From Lysobacter sp. Root76 (GTDB taxonomy: Bacteria; Pseudomonadota; Gammaproteobacteria; Xanthomonadales; Xanthomonadaceae): a stretch of DNA of 64,000 nt. Position 1 is the stretch's first letter; every line of letters starts with the position of its first letter. The DNA is taken from positions 453,224-517,223 of the forward strand of contig NZ_LMIK01000005.1 in the NCBI RefSeq assembly GCF_001428685.1. Reading direction: 5' to 3'. Both the position numbers and the translations under genes were made by a program. Shown in pieces: positions 57,171 through 63,503 of this stretch. A model generated the notes under the pieces. It searched no databases and was not told the origin of the DNA. It saw nothing but the letters and a program-made list of their open reading frames with translations.

Positions 57171-57772
57171 TCCAGGGACCCCACCGTAGCGATTGAGACC
57201 CCCGATCGAGTCAGCTCGGCTATCACCAATCGGCCTCCGATCACGGCGTCCGGCCCAAATGTCTCCCGGGTGTGCCTGACTTGATCGCGCGCGAGTTCCA
57301 CCATGGCCGCGGAATCCTCAGGCGCATCCACGTCTTCCCAGCCGCCATTTGGAGCTAGAAGACTTGGGTTAATTTCCGATATGGCGACAGTGTCAGATAC
57401 AGGGTTCATGCGGTAGAGGAAGGCGGTCATTCGCCCCCTATACGCGGACCAACCTACGACGGCTACTTCAGTCAGCCCTGGATGCAGAACAGCCTTGTCG
57501 GCTATTCCAAGGTAGGTGGTTAGAACCGAATCGACCCGCTTCTGCATCCCAAATAGCAGTGTGTCGAAGTCCTGCACACCGTTGGCGAAGGATGACTGGG
57601 CCAGCACGTTGAAGAGAAGTAGCCTCTCTCCTCGTCCCGCTATGACTGTATTCGCATGCGCTAGGTAGTGGAGCTTGCTCCAATCCGAGGAGCCCCCATC
57701 CTGCAAGCGCCCGGCGGTGTCAGAGGCGATTAATGCGACGTGCCGAGTCAGCTGCACGTTAAGAATGCTCAT
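57167..57772 (-). CDS. Ntn-hydrolase-like (proteasome-type fold) protein
   Basis: The protein has 201 residues. The beginning LTRHVALIASDTAG and HANTVIAGRGERLLLFN resemble the first strands of the proteasome beta-subunit fold seen in some phage proteins. The N-terminal Thr/Ser/Cys nucleophile is not evident (the chain begins MSILNVQ), so peptidase activity is doubtful. AAGGAG lies four bases before the ATG. It overlaps the end of the glycine-zipper gene. Confidence 0.55.
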   Translation of the reverse strand: MSILNVQLTRHVALIASDTAGRLQDGGSSDWSKLHYLAHANTVIAGRGERLLLFNVLAQSSFANGVQDFDTLLFGMQKRVDSVLTTYLGIADKAVLHPGLTEVAVVGWSAYRGRMTAFLYRMNPVSDTVAISEINPSLLAPNGGWEDVDAPEDSAAMVELARDQVRHTRETFGPDAVIGGRLVIAELTRSGVSIATVGSLD

Positions 57773-57956
57773 GGCGCTCCTTATCGGCCCTTGCATCGAG
57801 CTCCGATACTGGCTGGTTTGGGATAGCCCTGCATCCAGCCGGCTCAAGCGATGATCCGATCGCAGGGCCAACCATCCAACCAATTTGCGGCCCGATTGCC
57901 GGGATGAAAGTCCCGACGATAGCTCCGGCCACGCCTCCAATCGTTGAACCTGACAT
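57759..57956 (-). CDS. Glycine-zipper small membrane protein
   Basis: A protein of 65 residues beginning MSGSTIGGVAGAIVGTFIPA with GxxxG-like spacing (a glycine zipper) over a hydrophobic helix, then a charged tail ending KERHEHS. Such proteins occur in phage structural or membrane-inserting modules. AAGGG lies about ten bases before the ATG, and the stop overlaps the start of the Ntn-like gene by 14 bases, supporting a real gene. Confidence 0.55.
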   Translation of the reverse strand: MSGSTIGGVAGAIVGTFIPAIGPQIGWMVGPAIGSSLEPAGCRAIPNQPVSELDARADKERHEHS

Positions 57957-58124
57957 GTAGTTAGCCCTTTAATGGGGCCAGCGCGCGGGCGGGAGCATCG
58001 GGGGATCAGCGATGGGGAGCCTCACCGCCCGCAGGCTGGCATGCGTTGTTTAACCACGATCAACGCCAATCGTCCCGAACGGTCTACGAGCCTCAGCCGG
58101 CCCGCTCAGGTCCTCCCGACTGGG

Positions 58125-59306
58125 TTACGTTGCGGGGCTCAGGTCCACGCGGCGGAAAGCCAGCGCGTCCAGAATGGCCAGGCCGATGCGGGCCTCCACG
58201 AGGATCAGCACCAGGTTGCGCGTGCGGTAGTCCTTGTGGTCGCGGCTGATGAAGACCGTGGGCTGCATCCGGTCGCGGATCTCCACCTTGCCCGTGTCGC
58301 CGACCAGCGCCGTGCCTCGCGGAAGGTCCGGGATCGTGACCACCGGGCGGTTCCACAGCGTGGGCGGCGCCGGCGACGCAGGGTTGCCATACAGGTAGCG
58401 CCCTTCCTCGTCCTTCATGACCGAGATGTCCAGCCAGTCCGCCGGGTTCATCAGGATCACGTTGACCGTGTAGCCGGCTGTCTCCATCGCCGTGATCGCC
58501 TCGCCGATGCGGTCCGGCGTCGGGTTCATCAGGGTCGGGATCGTGGTGGCCGCGGTGTACAGGCCTTCGATGTTCACGCCGGTGCCCGAACCGACGGTCA
58601 GCTGTTGCTCGATCCGGCCGCGGACCTTCTGAGAAAGGATGTTCTGCAGCGTGTTCTGCAGCTGGGTCTCATCGTCGAGGATCTGGGCCGACGCGGTGGT
58701 GTGCACCGCGATCGTGGCTACCTTGTCCTGCATCAGCGTGCCTTCGAAGTCCATTTCGGCCTTCTCGGCGCCCTCTCCGTCCTGCACCTCGGCGTCGCCG
58801 ACGAAGCCCAGGCGGACGTACTCGAACGTGTTGGTGTCCTGGGGCACCGCCGGCAGCAGATCGATCAGACGCACCGGTCGCAGCACGTAGCCGTGATATC
58901 CGGGAATGCGCTGCGGGTTGGCGGGCATGGTGCCGTTGACCGAGTCCGGCGCACCGGGATCGTTGATCAGCGCCTTGATGCCGGCCTTCAGGCGAATGTG
59001 CGGCGATTTGTCGACCGACTTCTCGACGAAGGCCTTAAATCCCTCGTCCTCGGTGATCGTTTGCAGATCGAAGCCGGCCGCGGCCGAGCTATAGCTCAGG
59101 GAAAAGTCGCCGCCGGCGATCTTCTGCTCGACGTCCTGCAGGCGCTGCAGCATCTCGGTCGTCTTGCCGCCGCTCTTCTCGATGAAATCCCGAACCTGGC
59201 CGCTGATGCGGTCCAGCGCGGCCTTCACTTCGATGTCGTATTCGTTACCGTGCCCGTTCTTGCGGCCGTGCTCGATTGCACCAGCCATCGCGGTCTTGCG
59301 AAGCAT
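58125..59306 (-). CDS. HK97-type phage major capsid protein
   Basis: The protein has 393 residues. After a short N-terminal coiled coil (IEVKAALDRISGQVRDFIEK, like a reduced delta/scaffold domain) the HK97 fold follows: PVRLIDLLPAVPQDTNTFEY, MDFEGTLMQDKVATIAVHTT (the beta-region and E-loop), LMNPADWLDISVMKDEEGRYL (P-domain helix), and ...KDYRTRNLVLILVEARIGLAI at the end. It is a normal length, with no frameshift. No prohead protease, portal or terminase is near it. Higher in G+C than the 55-57 kb cargo. Confidence 0.92.
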   Translation of the reverse strand: MLRKTAMAGAIEHGRKNGHGNEYDIEVKAALDRISGQVRDFIEKSGGKTTEMLQRLQDVEQKIAGGDFSLSYSSAAAGFDLQTITEDEGFKAFVEKSVDKSPHIRLKAGIKALINDPGAPDSVNGTMPANPQRIPGYHGYVLRPVRLIDLLPAVPQDTNTFEYVRLGFVGDAEVQDGEGAEKAEMDFEGTLMQDKVATIAVHTTASAQILDDETQLQNTLQNILSQKVRGRIEQQLTVGSGTGVNIEGLYTAATTIPTLMNPTPDRIGEAITAMETAGYTVNVILMNPADWLDISVMKDEEGRYLYGNPASPAPPTLWNRPVVTIPDLPRGTALVGDTGKVEIRDRMQPTVFISRDHKDYRTRNLVLILVEARIGLAILDALAFRRVDLSPAT

Positions 59307-59491
59307 GGAAGTCTCCTGGGGTCGCGGGGACGCTGTGCCCCTAAGCCTTTAGCGGTTGGCTCGCTCGCGGCCTGGATCCCCCAGACGTCGCTTCGAGATG
59401 GTGCGCCCGGCGCCCGGCTCCCGCCGGACTTCCGCTGCCACGCAACCATCGTCCGACCGTTGCACGCGACCGACAACGGGTTTCGTAACAC

Positions 59492-59866
59492 TCAGTGCTG
59501 ATTCGGCACTTCAAGCTTCACGGTGGCCACAGTCTTGCGCGCGCCCTGCGCGTCCAGGCAGGCCAACGTGATGCTCGGCTTCGGCAGGTCGAACAGCACC
59601 GACAGTTCGAACTTCTCGCCGTGGTTGATCGCGAAGGCGACTGCCTGGGCCATTTCCGGATCTCGCGACTGGACGTCCTGGATCATGTCGCTGAGCAGCT
59701 GCTGTGCGCTCAGCACAACGTCTCGGGACTTCTGGGTGATGCTCATGGTTGGGGCTCCTTGGCGGGTTCGGTGTGCCTTTTGGCGACACCCGTTGCTGCA
59801 GTACCGGCGGGGCCGGCCATTGGTCTTTGCCTTGAGCCGCCGGCCGCAAGTGCCGCAAGCGCTCAT
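59492..59866 (-). CDS. Zinc-finger phage-type protein with a second in-frame start
   Basis: The protein has 124 residues from the ATG at 59866 (GGAGG six bases upstream). The first 35 residues form a CxxC...C-x3-C zinc finger (CGTCGRRL, then GRPRRYCSNGCRQKAHRTR), a motif common in mobile elements. The rest is alpha/beta (VVLSAQQLLSDMIQDVQSRD; FELSVLFDLPKPSITLACLD). A second ATG at 59746 in the same frame has its own AAGGAG and would give an 84-residue form without the finger. Confidence 0.7.
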   Translation of the reverse strand: MSACGTCGRRLKAKTNGRPRRYCSNGCRQKAHRTRQGAPTMSITQKSRDVVLSAQQLLSDMIQDVQSRDPEMAQAVAFAINHGEKFELSVLFDLPKPSITLACLDAQGARKTVATVKLEVPNQH

Positions 59867-59980
59867 CTGGTACCTCCAAAAAATCTGAAACTTTCGAATT
59901 GACGGTGTGAATAAACGACTGGGAGGACGGTGTCCGGCGGTTACGGCCGTGAGTTTTGACCCACCTACCCCTATGGGCAC

Positions 59981-60850
59981 TCACGCAGCCTGCCGCGCGC
60001 GCCACTGCTCCTCCTCGTCTTGCCCGTCCACCGCCTTCAGCAGGCGCAGGGAGGGCGGCGCAGGCTCCTGGTGGGCGTCAGGCGCTCTGCGCAGGGCCTC
60101 GTCCTCCGCCGCCTCCTGGCGCTTGCTGGAGCCTGTCAGCACCACACCCGTGCAGGCCTCCCGCAGACGGTCGGCCGTACGCTCGCCGACCCTCAGCAAC
60201 TCCGAGGCAGTGAGGTTGGTCGCGACCAGCATCGGCAGCGCGCGGCTGTAGCGGTAGTCGATTAGCTCGAATAGACGCTCTTGCTCCTTAGGCGTGCCAG
60301 ATCGAATACCGATCTCGTCCAGAGCCAGGAAGTCCACGTTCATCAGCTCGCGGAACAGCAGCTCAGGACTGCCATCGAATGGCGGGCGGCACCGTGCCCA
60401 GGCTTCTGGCCAACTGGCATAGCGCGCCTTGAACCCCGCACCTATCACCGCGCTCACCAAGCCGGCGAGAAGATGGGTCTTGCCCACGCCTGGCGGCCCC
60501 ATGACTAGCAGGCCCTCGCCAGCGTCGTAGCGGCTTCGTATGTCAGCCGCCCATGCGTCGACCAGGCGAAAGGCTTGCTGCTGGTCCTGCGACGGCTTCC
60601 AGTTGCCCAGCGTACGATTGCGATAGCGATATGGCACTTCCGCGGCTTCCCAGCGCCGCCACCGCGACAGATCGATCTCGTAACGCTTCTGTGCCTCCTG
60701 TTTCGCGGCATCTGCGTCGGCCACGCATTGGGTGCAGCGCGCGCGCCGCTTGACGGCGAGCGGCACGATCGTCCTCAAGTCCGCGGCCAACGTGATCGCT
60801 TCTGGGGCCAGGTAGTCGCCATGACGTGGGCAGATGAAGGTCTCGCTCAT
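59981..60850 (-). CDS. DnaC/IstB-like helicase loader ATPase
   Basis: The protein has 289 residues: an N-terminal zinc-binding region (CPRH at 7-10 and CTQC at 39-42), then an AAA+ core with Walker A GPPGVGKT (118-125) and Walker B DFLALDEIG (173-181), and a Sensor-like VATNLT. DnaC-type loaders place the replicative helicase at an origin; lambda P plays the same role with lambda O. It overlaps the initiator gene (ATGA) upstream, supporting the O/P analogy. Confidence 0.88.
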   Translation of the reverse strand: MSETFICPRHGDYLAPEAITLAADLRTIVPLAVKRRARCTQCVADADAAKQEAQKRYEIDLSRWRRWEAAEVPYRYRNRTLGNWKPSQDQQQAFRLVDAWAADIRSRYDAGEGLLVMGPPGVGKTHLLAGLVSAVIGAGFKARYASWPEAWARCRPPFDGSPELLFRELMNVDFLALDEIGIRSGTPKEQERLFELIDYRYSRALPMLVATNLTASELLRVGERTADRLREACTGVVLTGSSKRQEAAEDEALRRAPDAHQEPAPPSLRLLKAVDGQDEEEQWRARQAA

Positions 60851-61683
60851 GGCTTGATCCCTAGGCGCTTCGCGCTCGCAGCGTTGATGGCATCAGCCGC
60901 CTCCTGGGTTTCCCTTGGTAGGCGACCGAAGTCTGCGTCGATCACATTGCCTCCATGGTTGGGAGCCGCGACAGAGGGGTCGTCCTCCCATCGCCGCTGG
61001 TTGAGGTAGGTACTGGGGTGTGGAATGAACTGGGCGTCTGTCCACTGCTGCGGATCTCCACAGCGCGCGCGCACGTCTTGCAGGATCTGATCGGCCAACT
61101 TGTCGAGGGCGTGCCGCTTCCATGCCTTTTCGGCCGTCGCCCTAGCCACCTTGCGTGGGTACTCAGACCAGAACTCACCGAATCGAACAAGAGATTTAGT
61201 GGGTTCTTTAAGTGGGTTGCTTTTAAAAGCGGGTTGGTTACCGGTGGGCCGGTCTACCCCAAAACCGGCCGGCCGGTCTACCTCCGACCGGTGGACCGGT
61301 GTACCCCTGCGCACCGGTGTAGACCGGCTAGCAGGTGTAGGCCGATCCACCGGTGTAGGTCGGTCTGCCGGTATACCTGTATCGCTCGGTGTGCCCTGCC
61401 TGTACCTGTTGGCCTGCGTGCGATCGCCACTAATCCGCACGACGTAGCCGCAGCGCTCCAGCAGATCGATCGCGGATTGCACGCTGCTGCGCGCGCGGCC
61501 CGTATCTTTGGACAATCGCGACAGCGATGGGAATGCCTCGCCGGTGTCCCGGTTGATGCGCTCCAGGATCGTCCAGAGCACCGCGATAGCGGCCGTGGAG
61601 TCTCTGGTCCGTGGATCATTCAGCGCTGCGCCCAGCAAACGCCAGCGATCAAGGAGAAGGCTGGGTTTGCCGTCTTCGCTCAC
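60847..61683 (-). CDS. Winged-helix replication initiator containing an origin-like repeat tract
   Basis: The protein has 278 residues, starting at a GTG. Residues about 30-88 hold a winged-helix domain (STAAIAVLWTILERINRDTG, FPSLSRLSKDTGRARSSVQS). Residues about 90-130 are a low-complexity Pro/Thr tract with a six-residue period (RPTPVD, RPTPAS, RSTPVR). That tract is encoded by six 18-bp iterons. The C-terminal 110 residues are a second domain (FGEFWSEYPRKVARATAEKA) as in phage O-like proteins. The layout mirrors lambda O, whose gene contains the lambda origin. Confidence 0.82.
   Translation of the reverse strand: MSEDGKPSLLLDRWRLLGAALNDPRTRDSTAAIAVLWTILERINRDTGEAFPSLSRLSKDTGRARSSVQSAIDLLERCGYVVRISGDRTQANRYRQGTPSDTGIPADRPTPVDRPTPASRSTPVRRGTPVHRSEVDRPAGFGVDRPTGNQPAFKSNPLKEPTKSLVRFGEFWSEYPRKVARATAEKAWKRHALDKLADQILQDVRARCGDPQQWTDAQFIPHPSTYLNQRRWEDDPSVAAPNHGGNVIDADFGRLPRETQEAADAINAASAKRLGIKP
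61190..61231. other. A+T-rich stretch beside the iterons
   Basis: AGATTTAGTGGG, TTCTTTAAG and GCTTTTAAAAGC lie in a row, 64 bases from the first iteron, inside the initiator gene. This is the expected place for a DNA-unwinding element. Confidence 0.5.
61295..61402 (+). repeat. Six 18-bp iterons, replication-origin candidate
   Basis: Copies begin at 61295, 61313, 61331, 61349, 61367 and 61385, exactly 18 bases apart. The conserved head is ACCGGTGTA (perfect at 61295, 61313 and 61349; GCAGGTGTA, GCCGGTATA and CTCGGTGTG in the others). The rest of each copy varies but is often GACCGG/GGTCGG-like. Equal spacing places them on nearly the same face of the helix, as for iterons bound by an initiator. 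Confidence 0.85.
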
Positions 61684-61955
61684 GCCCGAACCTCGCCTCT
61701 GCGGCGCTTCACAGCCTTGCTCACACGGCCCTGCAGGTTTCCCAGCCCCCGCGCCGTGGAGCTCAGGACGGGGTGCCAGGTGTCAACGACCTGTTTCAAC
61801 TCCGACAGGTCCGTGAGCGGGATGGCGTAAAGCGGATTCGGGTTTGCACGTACGCCGCCGCCGACAGCGCACACGCTTTCGCCGAGTTCCGTCAGTGCGA
61901 TCGGGTCGACAATGTCCAATCGAACAGCCTTGATCCTGGATTCTTCGGTATTCAC
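61680..61955 (-). CDS. Unknown small protein of the element
   Basis: A protein of 91 residues from a GTG at 61955 that overlaps the stop of the gene upstream (GTGA); AGGAG lies nine bases before. It begins NTEESRIKAVRLDIVDPIAL and ends Lys/Arg-rich (GRVSKAVKRRRGEVRA). Its stop overlaps the start of the initiator gene. No family is recognised; location between regulation and replication genes suggests a helper of either. Confidence 0.6.
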   Translation of the reverse strand: MNTEESRIKAVRLDIVDPIALTELGESVCAVGGGVRANPNPLYAIPLTDLSELKQVVDTWHPVLSSTARGLGNLQGRVSKAVKRRRGEVRA

Positions 61956-62260
61956 TGAATGGTCTCCTCGAAGCGCCTGCCGCACTCCAGGGCGTACATG
62001 GCCTGGTCGGTTAGGTGGCGGGCGCCCTGCAGGCAGTACGCAGCCATAACTGCTTGAGAGGTCGGCCTTGAGTCGGCGGTGTCGCTTTCCGACAGCGCGC
62101 GCTCCACAAGCCACTGGATGGCATCGCTCATCAGCAGCAGATCCTGCGGCGTGGCTCGGCTGAGCATGGGGCCGCAGCCTGGCTCCGAACGGCGGATCGG
62201 CGGCATCGCGGCTTCCAGTTCTAACGCCAGCGTCTTGATCTCAGGTCTGGTCAGCGCCAT
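61952..62260 (-). CDS. Unknown small protein of the element
   Basis: A protein of 102 residues beginning MALTRPEIKTLALELEAAMP, helical, with a DLLLMSDAIQWLVERALSES stretch and two cysteines. It lies three bases after the HTH protein and overlaps the next gene. No family is recognised. Confidence 0.6.
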   Translation of the reverse strand: MALTRPEIKTLALELEAAMPPIRRSEPGCGPMLSRATPQDLLLMSDAIQWLVERALSESDTADSRPTSQAVMAAYCLQGARHLTDQAMYALECGRRFEETIQ

Positions 62261-62263
62261 GGC

Positions 62264-62473
62264 TTAGCCCTCCCTACCCATCGGCAGGACGCCGGCATCG
62301 AGTAAGGCAGCCCGCCACCTGTAAGCCGTGGCTCGGCTCATGCCGAATGTGCGCTGCAGCGAATCTACCGTCGGCATCCGGTTCGGATAGGCGCGAACAA
62401 CTCGAAGCGCCAACTCGATGCAGCGGCTGTAGCCAGGTTGTACACGGTAGCTGCTGGTGCCGCGCGCGCTCAT
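62264..62473 (-). CDS. Small helix-turn-helix protein
   Basis: A protein of 69 residues whose second half is an HTH (MPTVDSLQRTFGMSRATAYR, then WRAALLDAGVLP). The ATG at 62473 has GGGAGG five bases upstream and overlaps the stop of the preceding 52-residue gene. It may regulate the replication operon. Confidence 0.68.
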   Translation of the reverse strand: MSARGTSSYRVQPGYSRCIELALRVVRAYPNRMPTVDSLQRTFGMSRATAYRWRAALLDAGVLPMGREG

Positions 62474-62628
62474 TGCTGCCTCCCCGCGGCGCTCGCCCGC
62501 TTGCTCACGATGTCGCACTCCGTGCGCGTGGCCAGCCGGGGCCGCGTCAAGTAGGAGTTTTCTGACACCACGACGGGTTGCTTTCTCACTGCCTGGGATT
62601 TCGGTTCCTGTACACTTTGGGTGGTCAT
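62470..62628 (-). CDS. 52-residue protein of the element
   Basis: A short gene starting MTTQSVQEPKSQAVRKQPVV and ending ...SAAGRQQ. AGGAGA lies about six bases before the ATG at 62628, and the stop overlaps the next start (ATGA), as in the rest of this operon. These features support a real gene, though no family is seen. Confidence 0.55.
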   Translation of the reverse strand: MTTQSVQEPKSQAVRKQPVVVSENSYLTRPRLATRTECDIVSKRASAAGRQQ

Positions 62629-62696
62629 GATCGTTCTCCTAACGAACGGTTGTGGTCTCGCGGGTCGGGCGTCTTCAGCGCTCGGCCCGTTCTCTT

Positions 62697-62930
62697 TTAG
62701 GCAGCATCCTTCCGGCTATCCGCCGTCTCGACGGTTGAGGCGCTGAGATACGCGTCCAGATCCGTGCGCCGATAGAAAACGCGACCGCCGAGCTTCACGT
62801 AGCGTGGGCCTCGCCCTTGGCTTCGCATCTTGTGAAGCGTCTGTTCGCTTAGCCCCAAGTAGGCCGCAGCCGATGCCACCCTCAGCCTTTCGAGAACTTC
62901 CGCCGTCGATTGGTCGTTGCTATGTCCCAT
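62697..62930 (-). CDS. AlpA/Xis-like MerR-type HTH protein
   Basis: A protein of 77 residues with the compact winged-HTH of excisionase/AlpA proteins (LRVASAAAYLGLSEQTLHKM, GRGPRYVKLGGRVFYRRTDLDAYL). AlpA-like proteins activate integrase or excision in satellites and prophages. The ATG at 62930 is preferred, with AGGAG ten bases upstream; a TTG at 62963 would add 11 residues. Possible operators lie just upstream. Confidence 0.82.
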   Translation of the reverse strand: MGHSNDQSTAEVLERLRVASAAAYLGLSEQTLHKMRSQGRGPRYVKLGGRVFYRRTDLDAYLSASTVETADSRKDAA

Positions 62931-62961
62931 CTCAATTCGTCTCCTGATATTCGAGTTTTCC

Positions 62962-63013
62962 AAGCACGGTGCTTTGTATCACGGTGCTTTATAGAAGTGC
63001 AAGCACCGTGCTA
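62962..63013. promoter_or_regulatory. Three AAGCACNGTGCTT-type operator sites
   Basis: AAGCACGGTGCTT (62962-62974), a degenerate copy ATCACGGTGCTTT (62978-62990) and AAGCACCGTGCTA (63001-63013) occupy the short gap between the divergent AlpA-like and Arc-like genes. The two full palindromes are 39 bases apart. They are likely binding sites for one of these regulators. Confidence 0.72.
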
Positions 63014-63026
63014 GTACCATCCGCGT

Positions 63027-63503
63027 ATGGCGCGATCTGATCCTCAAGTTAATTTCCGCATTCCTTTGAATTTGAAGGATATTTTGGAGGCGTCTGCTCG
63101 GAATAGCGGTCGGACCCTGACGGCTGAGATCGTCTGGCGCCTTGAAGCGAGCTTCTCCGCTTCAGGCCAAGATCCCGCGGATCCTGAAATTCAAATGCTG
63201 GATCGTCGGCTTCAGGAACTTGAGGCGCTCCAGGCCCGGTGGAACGGTTTGAATGAAGAGGGCAAGCAACTAGACGTTGCCGAAGAAGAGGCCATGAAAG
63301 AGGCTGACAGGCTGAAACGTGCGCCACAACTTGCCGCTATAAGGGCGCGAATCATCGCGTGCGCCGAATCAGCTTTGCGCCTCGACACCCAGATTCAACG
63401 CGTGCGAGCAGACATTGACGCCTTGACCGACTCCATCAAGGGGCGTGCGCATCAGTTGCATGAGGCGCATCAGTTGCAGGGCGAACGGAAACTCAAGAGA
63501 TGA
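63027..63503 (+). CDS. Arc-like ribbon-helix-helix regulator with coiled coil
   Basis: The protein has 158 residues. The N-terminal 45 are an Arc-type RHH domain (VNFRIPLNLKDILEASARNS then GRTLTAEIVWRLEASF). The rest is a long coiled coil (LDRRLQELEALQARWNGLNE; RLDTQIQRVRADIDAL). It is divergent from the AlpA-like gene and its stop overlaps the integrase start (ATGA), so it may control integrase level by coupling. Confidence 0.78.
   Translation: MARSDPQVNFRIPLNLKDILEASARNSGRTLTAEIVWRLEASFSASGQDPADPEIQMLDRRLQELEALQARWNGLNEEGKQLDVAEEEAMKEADRLKRAPQLAAIRARIIACAESALRLDTQIQRVRADIDALTDSIKGRAHQLHEAHQLQGERKLKR

Noticed and set aside
58125-59306. An encapsulin nanocompartment shell
   Set aside because: The protein has a phage-like N-terminal coiled-coil segment, no cargo enzyme lies beside it, and the neighbours are mobile-element genes. 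A structural comparison could reopen this.
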